Shown: positions 45,937-55,275, counted from the first letter of the stretch. The stretch is 64,000 bases of DNA from Allobrachymonas chironomi DSM 19884 (GCF_000374625.1 NZ_KB894768.1:27523-91522), one strand, 5' to 3'. Notes: generated by a model from the sequence alone, not told the origin. Numbers and translations are program-made.

Positions 45937-46746
45937 ATGGCGATCGTGCTCGACAACATCACCGTGAGCTACCGCAGCGTGCCGGCGGTCCACCATGCCT
46001 ATGCGCGCTTCGAACCGGGCAGCTCCTGGGCCATTTTCGGTCCCAACGGGGCCGGCAAGAGCACGCTGCTCAAGGCCGTCATGCGCCTGCTGCCTTGCGA
46101 CACCGGCAGTGTGCAATGGCAGGGCCTGCAGCGTCGTGACCTGGCCTATCTGCCGCAGCAGGCGGAAATCGACCGCAGCCTGCCGATGACAGTGGCCGAG
46201 CTGACGGCTCTCGGCTTGTGGCATGAGCTGGGGGCGTTTGGCGGCATCCGTCGTGCGCAGCGCGCGCGTGTGCTGCAGGCACTGGAGCAGGTCGGCATGG
46301 CGGCGTTTGCGCAGCGCCAGATCGCGGCGCTGTCACGCGGGCAGTTCCAGCGCGTGCTGTTTGCGCGCATGCTGGTGCAGGACGCGCGCTTCCTGCTGCT
46401 GGATGAGCCCTTCAACGCCATGGATGCCTACACCACGCAATCGCTGCTGATGCTGTTGCGGCAGTGCCAGCAGCAGGGCAAGGGCATCATCGCCGTGGTG
46501 CATGATGCGGCGCAGGCGCGCCAGTGGTTCGATCAGGCGCTGTTGCTGGCGCGCGAGGTCATGGCTTGCGGCCCGGCGCAGCAGGTGCTGTCCGATGCCA
46601 ATCTGCAGCGTGCCAGCAGTTTCCGTCAGGATACCGCTACCGACGACGAATGGTGCCGCGTCCAGCCGGAGCAGATCGGCCATGGTCATGTGCATGATCA
46701 CGATCACGATCACGATCACGCCCATGCGCACGGAGACCGGCCATGA
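45937..46746 (+). CDS. znuC: Zinc ABC transporter ATP-binding protein
   Basis: A 269-residue ABC ATPase. Walker A is FGPNGAGKSTLL, the signature is ALSRGQFQRVLFARML, Walker B FLLLDEPFNAMD, with the H-loop in AVVHDAAQA. The last 20 residues are a His/Asp tail (HGHVHDHDHDHDHAHAHGD) that could bind zinc at the cytoplasmic face. ATG 45937 is chosen over upstream in-frame starts because the fold begins immediately. It overlaps znuB by 4 bases (ATGA). Confidence 0.92.
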   Translation: MAIVLDNITVSYRSVPAVHHAYARFEPGSSWAIFGPNGAGKSTLLKAVMRLLPCDTGSVQWQGLQRRDLAYLPQQAEIDRSLPMTVAELTALGLWHELGAFGGIRRAQRARVLQALEQVGMAAFAQRQIAALSRGQFQRVLFARMLVQDARFLLLDEPFNAMDAYTTQSLLMLLRQCQQQGKGIIAVVHDAAQARQWFDQALLLAREVMACGPAQQVLSDANLQRASSFRQDTATDDEWCRVQPEQIGHGHVHDHDHDHDHAHAHGDRP

Positions 46747-47654
46747 GCGATACCCTGTTGTACGGTTTGCTGCTGGAGCCTTTTGTCCAGTTTGCCTTCA
46801 TGCGCCGCGCGCTTGCCAGCGTGCTGTTCCTGTCGCTCAGCGCTGCGCCTATCGGCGTGCTGTTGCTGCTGCGCCGCATGAGCCTGATGGGCGATGCGAT
46901 TGCCCATGCCGTGCTGCCGGGCGTGGCCGCAGGCTTTCTGCTGGCCGGCTTCAACGTCATGGCGATGGGGCTGGGCGGGCTGCTGGCCGGGCTGGTCGTG
47001 GCACTCGGCGTCGGTCTGGTGAGCCACTACACCACGCTGCGCGAGGATGCCAACTTTGCCGCCTTCTATCTCAGCTGCCTGGCGATTGGCGTGCTGGTGG
47101 TCAGCGTCAGCGGCAGCCAGGTCGATCTGCTGCACCTGCTGTTCGGTTCGGTGCTGGCGGTGGACGCAGCGGCACTCACGCTGGTGGCCAGCGTGTCCAG
47201 CATCACGCTGATCGTGCTGGCGCTGATTTATCGGCCGCTGGTGGTGCAGATCATCGATCCGGTCTTCCTGCAGTCGGTCGGCAGCCGCGGTGCGGTCTGG
47301 CACGTGCTGTTCCTGATGCTGGTGGTGCTGAACCTGGTGGCCGGTTTCCAGGCGCTGGGCACGCTGATGGCGGTGGGCCTGATGATGTTGCCGGCGATTA
47401 CGGCACGACTCTGGCAGGTGCGCATGGGCAGCATCATGCTGCTGGCGGCGCTGCTGGCCTGGCTGGGCGGCTACGGCGGTCTGCTGCTGTCCTACCACCT
47501 GGACCTGCCATCGGGCCCGTCCATCATCCTGCTGTGTGGTGCCATGTATTTCTTTTCACTGCTGTTTGCCAGCCAGGGCGGCCTGTTGCCGCGCTGGCTG
47601 TCGCACCGGCGCCATCAGCGTGCCGGTTTTGATCCCCAGGACCACAAGGAGTAA
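46743..47654 (+). CDS. znuB: Zinc ABC transporter permease
   Basis: A 303-residue ABC-3 family permease with eight or nine membrane helices. It contains LLLLRRMSLMGDAIAHAVLPGVAAGF, the family signature, and ALGTLMAVGLMMLPAITARLW near the C-terminus. It partners ZnuC (overlap 4 bases) and ZnuA (6-base gap). The substrate is assigned as zinc from the His-rich loop of ZnuA and the upstream Zur-like operator; manganese or iron cannot be fully excluded. Confidence 0.93.
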   Translation: MSDTLLYGLLLEPFVQFAFMRRALASVLFLSLSAAPIGVLLLLRRMSLMGDAIAHAVLPGVAAGFLLAGFNVMAMGLGGLLAGLVVALGVGLVSHYTTLREDANFAAFYLSCLAIGVLVVSVSGSQVDLLHLLFGSVLAVDAAALTLVASVSSITLIVLALIYRPLVVQIIDPVFLQSVGSRGAVWHVLFLMLVVLNLVAGFQALGTLMAVGLMMLPAITARLWQVRMGSIMLLAALLAWLGGYGGLLLSYHLDLPSGPSIILLCGAMYFFSLLFASQGGLLPRWLSHRRHQRAGFDPQDHKE

Positions 47655-47660
47655 ATCGAC

Positions 47661-48683
47661 ATGCATCGACATTCACCCGGGCGTCGCCTGACGCTGACCG
47701 GCGCAGTTGCCGGCCTGTTGCTGTTGGCCGGCTGTGGCGAGCGCCAGACGGCACAACCGGCTGCCAGTGCAGCCGCCAGCGGCGCGTCTGCCGCAGCGGT
47801 CACGGCACAGCCGCTTCGCGTCATCAGCAGTTTCAGCATCCTTGGTGATGTGGCACGCCAGATCGGCGGCGAGCAGGTGCAGGTCACGGACATCGTCGGC
47901 CCGGGCCAGGACGGCCATGTCTACCAGGTCACGCCGGCCGATATCCGTCGCCTGCGCGAAGCGCAGCTGGTGCTGATGAACGGACTCGGCTACGAGGGCG
48001 CTGCCCTGGAACGCGCCGTGCGTGACAGCCAGGTGCCGCTGGCACTGGCCAGCGCAGGCATCGAGCCGCTAAAGGGCGGTCATGCCCATGATGACGGCCA
48101 TGATCATGACCATGGTCATGCCCATGACGACAAGGCCGATGGGCACGATGCCGGTGCGCCCGATCCGCACATCTGGCAGAACCCGGTGCTGATGCAGACG
48201 TATGCCGCCAACGTGGCCCAGGCCCTGATCCAGGCCGATCCGGCGCACAGAGAGGCCTATCAGCAGCGTCTGGCCGCTTATCAGCAGATTCTGCGTGAGC
48301 TGGACAGCTGGGCCGAAACGCAGTTTGCGGGCATTCCGCAGGCACAGCGCAAGGTCGTGACCGGCCACGATGCCTTTGCCTACCTGGGTCAGCGTTATCA
48401 GGTCAGTTTCCTGGCTCCGCAAGGCGTCAGCACCGACAGCCAGCCTTCGGCGCGCACCGTGGCCGCCCTGATTGCCCAGATCCGCAAGGAGCAGGTCAAG
48501 GCCGTGTTTGTGGAAAACATCAAGGATCCGCGTCTGGTGGAGCAGATCAGCCGGGAGGCGGGCGTGACCGTCCAGGAGCAGCCCTTGTACTCGGACGCAC
48601 TCAGCCCGGTCGATGGTCCGGCCAACAGCTATGTCAGCCTGATGCGCTACAACGTGACGCAGCTGGTACAGGCGATGCGTTGA
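47661..48683 (+). CDS. znuA: Zinc ABC transporter substrate-binding lipoprotein
   Basis: A 340-residue cluster A-I binding protein. The signal peptide has lipobox LLAGC at about residue 23. The fold shows SSFSILGDVARQIGGE, and a His-rich acidic loop around residues 134-160 (GGHAHDDGHDHDHGHAHDD), the hallmark of zinc-specific members. DPHIWQNP, VVTGHDAFAYLGQRY and FVENIKDPRLVEQ supply metal ligands. It is the last gene of the znu operon. Confidence 0.94.
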   Translation: MHRHSPGRRLTLTGAVAGLLLLAGCGERQTAQPAASAAASGASAAAVTAQPLRVISSFSILGDVARQIGGEQVQVTDIVGPGQDGHVYQVTPADIRRLREAQLVLMNGLGYEGAALERAVRDSQVPLALASAGIEPLKGGHAHDDGHDHDHGHAHDDKADGHDAGAPDPHIWQNPVLMQTYAANVAQALIQADPAHREAYQQRLAAYQQILRELDSWAETQFAGIPQAQRKVVTGHDAFAYLGQRYQVSFLAPQGVSTDSQPSARTVAALIAQIRKEQVKAVFVENIKDPRLVEQISREAGVTVQEQPLYSDALSPVDGPANSYVSLMRYNVTQLVQAMR

Positions 48684-48772
48684 GCGCATGACCCTGCTGA
48701 CAGTGGGGCAGGTCGGCCCGGCCATGGCCGGATCCGTATCATGGGAAGCATCGCTGTTGCCGGAGAGCTGTC

Positions 48773-49126
48773 ATGTACACCCTGATGCGCGTCAAGGATT
48801 TCGATGCGGCCAGTGATCTGCCGGCCGTCCTGCTGGACCGGCTCTGGCCACGCGGCGTACGCAAGGAACATCTGCAGGAGGTCAGCTGGGAAAAGGCGGC
48901 CACGCCTTCCAGCGCCCTGCGTGTCTGGTTCCACGAGGATCGGGAGCATCGCTTCGATGCCTTTGTCCAGCGTCTGCGCGAGGAGCTGACACAGCCCGAT
49001 GCGCAACAGGCCCTGGCACGTATCCGTCTGCTGGAGCAGCAGCATGGACAAGTCACGCTGCTGACTGCCGCACGCGATCCGCAACACAGCCATCTGGTCG
49101 TCATCCGCGATCTGCTGCAATCCTGA
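48773..49126 (+). CDS. DUF488 (YeaO-type) protein
   Basis: A 117-residue soluble protein with the DUF488 signature LLDRLWPRGVRKEHL near residue 20 and the later Asp/Lys-type pattern. No catalytic function is established. It stands alone after the znu operon, 89 bases from znuA. Confidence 0.88.
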   Translation: MYTLMRVKDFDAASDLPAVLLDRLWPRGVRKEHLQEVSWEKAATPSSALRVWFHEDREHRFDAFVQRLREELTQPDAQQALARIRLLEQQHGQVTLLTAARDPQHSHLVVIRDLLQS

Positions 49127-49216
49127 TTCCGGCAACGATGCTGGTTCGTGTCCTACACACTGGCGGCAGCGGCTTTTCTATAGTGAAGACATTGTTCAAG
49201 ATAACCGGAGAACACC

Positions 49217-49513
49217 ATGTCTACACCCGCTACCCGCATGAACTTTGCCCAGGCCATGGTCGCCGCGATCGCCGCTGCCGCCTGTTCGGCCGCCGTGGCC
49301 CAGGGCGCCGCAGCCGTGGTCAGCACCGCCGATTCCCTGAATGAAGTACAGGCCGAGCAAGCTGCCGAAGGCAGCACGCTGACAGACCATGCGGTGATTG
49401 CGCCGACCGAGGCCATGCACGAGATGGAGCCTGCAGACAGCAAGGCCTCCGAACCCAAGGTGGATACGGAGGCCCTGAGCACCGGCATGCCGCCGGCGGC
49501 CAAGAAGCTGTAA
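49217..49513 (+). CDS. Small secreted protein of unknown function
   Basis: A 98-residue protein with a signal peptide (FAQAMVAAIAAAACSAAVAQ) and an acidic, Glu/Ala/Ser-rich mature part without recognised motifs or Cys. CGGAG lies 7 bases before the ATG and TATAGT (49179-49184) could be its -10. It converges on the YeeE pair. Function is unknown; composition suggests an intrinsically disordered periplasmic protein. Confidence 0.65.
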   Translation: MSTPATRMNFAQAMVAAIAAAACSAAVAQGAAAVVSTADSLNEVQAEQAAEGSTLTDHAVIAPTEAMHEMEPADSKASEPKVDTEALSTGMPPAAKKL

Positions 49514-49516
49514 AGC

Positions 49517-49927
49517 TTACTGTTTCGGGGATTGCGTCAGGCCGTGTGCCAGCGCACCCAGCGCCATGCCGGTAATGCCCCACAGCACATCCCAGTTGCC
49601 GACCCCCAGACCGGCCAGCATCGGGCCGGGGCAAACGCCCGACAGGCCCCAGCCGATCCCGAACAGGGCAGAGCCCACCAGCATGTTGCGCGTGACGCCG
49701 CTGGTATAGCGGTCGAAGGTCTCGGCAAACACGGGTTTCTTCAGCAGTTTCGGTCCCAGTACCAGGCCGAGCGTGGCCACGGCAATGCCGCCGCCCATGA
49801 CCAGCATCAGGCCAAGGTCATCCAGCATCAGGAATTCCAGCACGATCTCCGGCATCATCATGGTCGAGAGTGCCAGGCCAAAGCCGAACAGCAGGCCGGC
49901 CAGCAGGGTGGATAGGGTCTTTGCCAT
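49517..49927 (-). CDS. YeeE/YedE-family sulfur-compound transporter, second half (DUF6691)
   Basis: A 136-residue membrane protein with four helices, carrying the single-Cys motif SGVCPGPMLAGLG that corresponds to the C-terminal half of YeeE/TsuA thiosulfate channels. Its ATG overlaps the stop of the upstream partner (TGATG). Together the pair resembles the split YeeE/YedE proteins that import thiosulfate or handle sulfide. An alternative ATG lies 9 bases upstream. Confidence 0.87.
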   Translation of the reverse strand: MAKTLSTLLAGLLFGFGLALSTMMMPEIVLEFLMLDDLGLMLVMGGGIAVATLGLVLGPKLLKKPVFAETFDRYTSGVTRNMLVGSALFGIGWGLSGVCPGPMLAGLGVGNWDVLWGITGMALGALAHGLTQSPKQ

Positions 49928-50397
49928 CAGAACCACCTCGTGATCAGGTTGGCCGTCAGCAGACCGGTGGCCATGAAGGTCAGCACCGCGACGACCGAGG
50001 GCAGATGGAAGGATCCGATTCCACAGATACCGTGGCCGGAGGCGCAGCCGCCGCCCAGACGGGCACCATAGCCCACGAACAGGCCACCCAGCAGCAGTTG
50101 CCAGCCCGGAATCGTGGTGGTGACGCGCTCGCCGTTACCCAGCAGCAGCCACCAGGCAAGAGCGCCCAGGATCACGCCCAGGGCGTATACCAGCCGCCAG
50201 TTGCGCGATGCGATGAAGCGCGCCTGCTGAAAGAACGGATGCTTGAGAAAAAACGACCAGGTGGTGGTGTAGACCGGGCTGAGGCCGCCGAAGCGGCCGG
50301 TCAGCACGTACAGTAGCGCGGCACCCAGGCCAATGAACATGCCGCCCACCAAATAGTGGAGCCAGCCATGCGGGAACGGAGTGGTCAATATATTCAT
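49927..50397 (-). CDS. YeeE/YedE-family sulfur-compound transporter, first half
   Basis: A 156-residue membrane protein starting MNILTTPFPHGWLHYLVGGMF, with four helices and the cysteine motif GGGCASGHGICGIGSF of the YeeE family. It is directly coupled to the second half by TGATG. The upstream frame to 50457 is open but lacks family support. No rhodanese, sulfurtransferase or persulfide-sensing regulator is adjacent, so sulfur specificity is inferred from family only. Confidence 0.88.
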   Translation of the reverse strand: MNILTTPFPHGWLHYLVGGMFIGLGAALLYVLTGRFGGLSPVYTTTWSFFLKHPFFQQARFIASRNWRLVYALGVILGALAWWLLLGNGERVTTTIPGWQLLLGGLFVGYGARLGGGCASGHGICGIGSFHLPSVVAVLTFMATGLLTANLITRWF

Positions 50398-50508
50398 GAT
50401 TTGTAGATTGTAGTGAACCAGACCGGCTGCAGCAAGCCGGATGCTGTTTTCGCACAAAAAAGGGTGGCCATGTTGACCACCCTGTTGTGCAGGAACTGGC
50501 TGGTCGCC

Positions 50509-52356
50509 TTACTTCGCCCAGCTGTCCTTCAGTCCGGTCACGCGGTTGAACACCGGCTTGCCGCTGCGGTGATCGATCCGGTCCGTGGCAAAGTAACCCA
50601 GGCGCTCGAACTGGAAATGGCTTTCGGGTGCAGCGTCGGCCACCGAAGGCTCGATCCAGGCCGTGACCGTCTTCAGGCTGTCCGGATTCAGCAGCGTCAG
50701 GAAATCCCGGTCACCGGCATCCGGCTGGGCTTCGCTGAACAGGCGGTCGTACAGGCGCACTTCGGCTTGCACACCGTCTGCGGCACCCACCCAGCCGATC
50801 ACGCCCTTGACCTTGACGCTGTCCGCGCCCGGCGTACCGCTCTTGGTATCGGGGATCAGCTCGACCAGCACCTCGGTGATATGGCCGTCGGCATCCTTGT
50901 TGAAGCCGGTACAGGCCACCACATAGCCGTACTTCAGACGTACCTTGTTGCCTTCCACGGTCTGGCCGCTGGCATGGGTGTGCGGCGGATACAGGCGGCG
51001 ATAGCCTTTTTCCGGCACCTCCATGAAATCCTCGCGCTCGATCCAGAGCTCCCGGCCCAGACGCATGCGGCGCTGACCCATGTCCGGGTGGTGCGGGTGC
51101 ACCGGAGCCTGACAGTCTTCCAGCGTATCGGCGCCCATCAGCGCGTCCCAGTTGGTAATTGTCACGCGCAGCGGATCCAGCACCGCCATGGCGCGCGGGG
51201 CCACCGGATCCAGCACATCGCGCAGCGATCCTTCCAGCGTGCCGTAATCGATCCAGCTGTCGGCCTTGGTCACGCCGATGCGCTCGCAGAACAGGCGCAG
51301 GCTTTCCGGCGTGTAGCCACGGCGGCGCAGGCCGGCCAGGGTTGGCATGCGCGGATCGTCCCAGCCCTGCACATGGCCCTCATCGACCAGCTGTTTGAGC
51401 TTGCGCTTGCTGGTGACCACGTAAGTCAGGTTGAGGCGGGCAAATTCGAACTGGCGCGAGGGCGGCGTATTGACGATGCCACCAGCAGCCAGGTGCTCCA
51501 GCAGCCAGTCGTAGAACGGGCGCTGGTCCTCGAACTCCAGCGTGCAGATGCTGTGCGTGATGTTTTCCAGCGCATCCTCGATCGGATGGGCAAAGGTGTA
51601 CATCGGGTAGATGCACCACTGGTCGCCGGTATTGTGGTGGTGGGCGCGGCGGATACGGTAGATTGCCGGATCGCGCATGTTGATGTTGGGGTGCGCCATG
51701 TCGATCTTTGCGCGCAGTACGGCAGCACCATCGGCCAGCTCGCCGTTGCGCATCTGCGTGAAACGGTCCAGATTGTCCTGCACGCTGCGGCTGCGGAACG
51801 GGCTGTCGGTACCGGGCGTGGTGAAATCGCCGCGAGACTTGCGCATGTCTTCCGGGCTCTGCTCGTCCACATAGGCCAGACCCTGTTCGATCAGGTAGAC
51901 CGCCGCGCGGTACATCAGGTCGAAGTAGTTGCTGGCGTAATACAGGTGGGTTTCGGGCTGGCCGTTGAGGTTGCTGGTCCAGTCAAAGCCCAGCCAGTGC
52001 ACCGCCTCGATGATGGCGTCCACGTATTCCTGGCTTTCCTTTTCCGGATTGGTGTCGTCAAAGCGCAGGTGGCAGACGCCGTTGTAGTCCTGTGCCAGGC
52101 CAAAGTTCAGGCAGATGCTCTTGGCATGGCCGATGTGCAGGTAGCCGTTGGGTTCGGGCGGAAAACGCGTGCGGATGCGCGCCGGATCCAGCGCGCCAGC
52201 CTGGTGGTGGGCGGCATCGCCCGGTGAGCCACCCCAGTGGCGCTGGGCATGGGTACCCTGTTCCAGATCGGTTTCGATGATCTGGCGCAGAAAGTTGCTC
52301 GGTTTGCTGCCGGTGTCTTCGGCCGCAGCAGGGGGTGTCGGTGCATGTGTAGTCAT
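50509..52356 (-). CDS. glnS: Glutaminyl-tRNA synthetase
   Basis: Charges tRNA-Gln. The 615-residue class I enzyme shows the HIGH motif as FPPEPNGYLHIGHAKSICLN, then LRFDDTNPEKESQEYVDAI, and the KMSKS loop as VVTSKRKL, where many homologues have VMSKRKL. The C-terminal beta-barrel anticodon domain contains YKVGRKxxVxGVIGWV-like sequence. The presence of GlnRS means direct Gln-tRNA charging. Length exceeds E. coli GlnS (554) through an N-terminal extension of about 30 residues and inserts. Confidence 0.96.
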   Translation of the reverse strand: MTTHAPTPPAAAEDTGSKPSNFLRQIIETDLEQGTHAQRHWGGSPGDAAHHQAGALDPARIRTRFPPEPNGYLHIGHAKSICLNFGLAQDYNGVCHLRFDDTNPEKESQEYVDAIIEAVHWLGFDWTSNLNGQPETHLYYASNYFDLMYRAAVYLIEQGLAYVDEQSPEDMRKSRGDFTTPGTDSPFRSRSVQDNLDRFTQMRNGELADGAAVLRAKIDMAHPNINMRDPAIYRIRRAHHHNTGDQWCIYPMYTFAHPIEDALENITHSICTLEFEDQRPFYDWLLEHLAAGGIVNTPPSRQFEFARLNLTYVVTSKRKLKQLVDEGHVQGWDDPRMPTLAGLRRRGYTPESLRLFCERIGVTKADSWIDYGTLEGSLRDVLDPVAPRAMAVLDPLRVTITNWDALMGADTLEDCQAPVHPHHPDMGQRRMRLGRELWIEREDFMEVPEKGYRRLYPPHTHASGQTVEGNKVRLKYGYVVACTGFNKDADGHITEVLVELIPDTKSGTPGADSVKVKGVIGWVGAADGVQAEVRLYDRLFSEAQPDAGDRDFLTLLNPDSLKTVTAWIEPSVADAAPESHFQFERLGYFATDRIDHRSGKPVFNRVTGLKDSWAK

Positions 52357-52418
52357 GCTTCCGATTTTAGCCGGCTGCCCGCACCCTGCACTCTGTCACG
52401 GCGGAAACCGCGCCAGCT

Positions 52419-53078
52419 TCAGGACTGTCCCAACTCCTTCAGCTTGATGAAGGCCAGTGCCGCCATCACGGCATCGTTGAGCGCATCGTGGGCATCGCGC
52501 TTGGGCAGGTCCAAGTCTTCCATCAGGGTATCGAAGCGCAAGTCGATATCGGCATTGTCCAGCTGCTTGTACGAGGGCAGGCGCTTGAACTTGTAGTCGT
52601 AGTACATGGCCGAGACCTCGATCTGGCGATGTGGCAGCTTGATGCCCAGAATCGGCTTCATGGCGCGGTTGATCATTGCGGCATCGAATTCGAGGAAATA
52701 GCCTACCAGCGGTCGGCTGCCGATGAAGCGCAGCAGCTGCAGCATGGCGATGTCCACCGGAATGCCGCAGGCCACATCGGCTTCGCGCAGCCGGTGCACG
52801 CGGATGCTTTCGGCCGAGACTGCGCCCTGCGGCTGTACCAGCAGCTCCAGGCGCTCGCTGCTCATGATGCGCCGGCCCTTGATGCGGACCGCGCCGATCG
52901 AGATGATGTCGTCGGAGCGGACGTTGAGGCCGGTGGTTTCACAGTCCAGCGCCACGTATTCGTCAGGTGGCGGCTCGTCAAACACGAAGCTGAACTCGGG
53001 CGAGGCGAGATGTTTCTTCTGCCAGCCCTGGCGTACGCCGGCCAGCCAGGCGGAAGGTGCAAGATTGCCGAAGACCAT
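52419..53078 (-). CDS. DEDDh 3'-5' exonuclease
   Basis: A 219-residue DnaQ-like exonuclease. Exo I is YVALDCETTGLNV with the metal Asp/Glu, Exo II is GYFLEFDAAMINRAM, and Exo III is DAHDALNDAVMAA with the His/Asp pair. It lacks the polymerase-binding tail of DNA polymerase III epsilon. It starts 12 bases after the DUF294 protein, same strand, a pairing widely seen near acetate permeases, so it may act on a nucleotide or RNA in that signalling unit. Confidence 0.88.
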   Translation of the reverse strand: MVFGNLAPSAWLAGVRQGWQKKHLASPEFSFVFDEPPPDEYVALDCETTGLNVRSDDIISIGAVRIKGRRIMSSERLELLVQPQGAVSAESIRVHRLREADVACGIPVDIAMLQLLRFIGSRPLVGYFLEFDAAMINRAMKPILGIKLPHRQIEVSAMYYDYKFKRLPSYKQLDNADIDLRFDTLMEDLDLPKRDAHDALNDAVMAALAFIKLKELGQS

Positions 53079-53090
53079 GGCTGCCCCCGC

Positions 53091-54914
53091 TTACAGGGCA
53101 TCCAGCCGGAAACGCTGGCGCAGGGTGGCCTTGAAGCGCTTGACCACGGTCAGGCTGTCCTTCAGCAGGTCGCGGTCCAGGCTGCTCATTTCCTTGGGGT
53201 CGGCCTCGCCGCTGACCGGGCGGCCCATTTCCAGTTCCTTCAGCCCGGCCTTGAGCCGCAGGCCCATGAAGAAGTGCAGGGCGTGGGTGAGCTCGTCGCC
53301 CCAGTCCTGCTTGAACTGGCCGTTCAGCACCATGGCCTGGATGCGTTCCACGGTGCCCGTGGCCTGGATGCGGTTGGCCAGCGCCAGGCTGCGCATGCCG
53401 TGCACGATGGGGAAAATGCCCATTTTCTTCATGTGCAGCAGGTCGCTGTCCTCGCCGATGGAAAACATGCGGCCCAGCCAGCTGCTGCCGCTGCCAAAGG
53501 CGTCAATGGCAGCGGCAAAGCGGTTCAGGGTGGCATCGTTGTCGGTGGACAGTTCCCACAGGCGCTCGGTGACGTGCGAGAGCAGGCGGCCATCCCCGGC
53601 CACGGCATGGGCGTCCAGGAAAATCGCCAGGTTCATCATGCCTTCGGGCTGGCCGCCAATCAGCCAGCCGCGTGTGCGGGTCACCCATTCGGCACGGCTG
53701 CCGCGCCATTCCGGGTTGTTCAGCATGATGCGGCCCGGGCACTCGGGGTAGCCAAAACGGGTCAGCGCGGCCGAGAAGGCATCGCAGATCTGCTGCAGGT
53801 TGTCGGGCGGGGTGTAGTCGTCGCGCAGGATCAGGCCGTTGTCCTGGTCGGTCTTGAGCAGCTGCTCGCCACGGCCCTCGCTGCCCATCACGATCAGACA
53901 GCTGTTCTGCACCAGTTCTTTCGGCGCCACCATTTCCCAGGCGCGCTCGAACAGGCGGGCATTGATTTCCTGCACCAGGCTGCCGATCAGGCCCACATTG
54001 GTGCCGCTGCGGTAGAGCTGCTGCACCATGCCCCGGGTCTGGCCGGCGGCATCGGCCAGCATGTCCAGGCTGGTGGCCTGGTCGATGCGGGTCAGGATCA
54101 GATGCGAGTGGTTGGACAGGAAGCTGAACACGTCCAGCGATTCGATCACGCCCTGCACGCCGTCCTTGCCGGACACCACGATGCGGTGGATGCGATGGCG
54201 CAGCATCATGGTCAGCGCCTCGCCCATCAGGCTTTCGGGCGGCAGCGTGATCAGGTTGTAGGTGGCCAGGTCGCCCACCGGCAAGTCGTGCAGCGGCCGG
54301 CCATCCAGAATCGCCTTGGGCAGGGCCGTGCTGGAGAAAATGCCCAGCCGCGGCAGGGTGCCGGTGTCGTCGCGCACCAGCACGTGCGAGGTGTTGTGCG
54401 CTGAAAACACGCGTGCCACTTCCACGATGTCGGTATCGGCATCCACGTAGTGTGGCGGGTGCATCACGGCCTGGTCCAGCCGTGCCAGCGTGAGCGACTG
54501 CATTTCCTGCTCGTCGTGGCGCTGCGACAGGGCGCTGAGCTTGTCGCCCAGATTGGAGAACAGCAGGGCGCTGAAGGTGGCATTGTCGGCAATCAGCGAC
54601 AGCACGGTGTCCTGCGCCAGCTCGTAGGCCAGTACCTCCTCCTGGGCCACGAAGCGGTGGCTGCTCTTTCCTGATACCAGCCCGCGGCCGTCAAAGGTGT
54701 CGTCGGGGCCGTACATGTAGAGCAGTTCGTTGCCCTCCATCTGGGCCACATGGCCCTTGATCACCACGTACAGGAAGCGGGGGACGTCCCCGGTATCCAG
54801 GATGACATCGTCCTTGCGGAAATAGGCGATATCGATATTGTCTCGGACCAGTTGCTGTTCGCCCTTGCTCAGGCTGTCGAACGGGGAAGCGGAGAAATTG
54901 AAGGCGTTGGGCAT
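53091..54914 (-). CDS. cNMP-binding/CBS/DUF294 nucleotidyltransferase-like signalling protein
   Basis: A 607-residue four-domain cytoplasmic protein. A cyclic-nucleotide-binding-like domain (about 15-125, GHVAQMEGNELLYMYGPDDT) is followed by two CBS modules (about 155-270, HVLVRDDTGTLPRLGIFSST and RIVVSGKDGVQGVIES). A GlnE/DUF294 nucleotidyltransferase domain (about 320-460, MGSEGRGEQLLKTDQDNG) and a C-terminal DUF294 domain complete it. The GSxxRxE and TDxD pattern looks catalytic. It is upstream of the exonuclease and divergent from DUF485-actP. Confidence 0.9.
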   Translation of the reverse strand: MPNAFNFSASPFDSLSKGEQQLVRDNIDIAYFRKDDVILDTGDVPRFLYVVIKGHVAQMEGNELLYMYGPDDTFDGRGLVSGKSSHRFVAQEEVLAYELAQDTVLSLIADNATFSALLFSNLGDKLSALSQRHDEQEMQSLTLARLDQAVMHPPHYVDADTDIVEVARVFSAHNTSHVLVRDDTGTLPRLGIFSSTALPKAILDGRPLHDLPVGDLATYNLITLPPESLMGEALTMMLRHRIHRIVVSGKDGVQGVIESLDVFSFLSNHSHLILTRIDQATSLDMLADAAGQTRGMVQQLYRSGTNVGLIGSLVQEINARLFERAWEMVAPKELVQNSCLIVMGSEGRGEQLLKTDQDNGLILRDDYTPPDNLQQICDAFSAALTRFGYPECPGRIMLNNPEWRGSRAEWVTRTRGWLIGGQPEGMMNLAIFLDAHAVAGDGRLLSHVTERLWELSTDNDATLNRFAAAIDAFGSGSSWLGRMFSIGEDSDLLHMKKMGIFPIVHGMRSLALANRIQATGTVERIQAMVLNGQFKQDWGDELTHALHFFMGLRLKAGLKELEMGRPVSGEADPKEMSSLDRDLLKDSLTVVKRFKATLRQRFRLDAL

Positions 54915-55024
54915 GGCAAAAAGCGGGGAAATAGCTTTTGTCAGTCTAGCGTCAAGCAGGCAAGGGCGGCAGTGGTGCAGACCCTGTGTGGTGCGTTGTG
55001 TACAGCATCACTGCATCTCCGGGC

Positions 55025-55060
55025 TAACCCTGAGTCCCGTTACGCGCAAGTTCAGGGTTA
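55025..55060. promoter_or_regulatory. Inverted repeat in the DUF294/actP intergenic region
   Basis: TAACCCTGA (55025-55033) and TCAGGGTTA (55052-55060) are perfect 9-base inverted arms with an 18-base spacer. They lie in the 361-base divergent gap 54915-55275, which holds no gene. The rest of the gap is AT-rich nearer actP (ATTTTTTGTGAATTTACGGG) and must hold its promoter, which I could not place with confidence. Confidence 0.5.
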
Positions 55061-55275
55061 ATCCCTAGCAGAAAAATCGTGAATACTGATCTGCATCAAA
55101 ACCAGCTCATGCGCTGCAACATTTTTTGTGAATTTACGGGTTTTCTCCATGTATGTGACGTCTTGTAACCCGGTCTAATTCCCTCCGGTTGCAGTGTGCG
55201 CTGCGAGTTTGTTCCAGTTGGAAAAAGCCCCCGTGAACGCAGCCCATATCCATTTATCAACAAGGAGACATGCCC

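Noticed and set aside
46693-46733. GATCAC tandem repeat as a satellite
   Set aside because: It encodes the His/Asp tail of ZnuC in frame, so coding explains it.
51390-51420. Mutated KMSKS loop in GlnRS (VVTSKRKL)
   Set aside because: The Lys residues are intact and I believe the Thr variant is common in betaproteobacterial GlnRS, so it is unlikely to be a defect.
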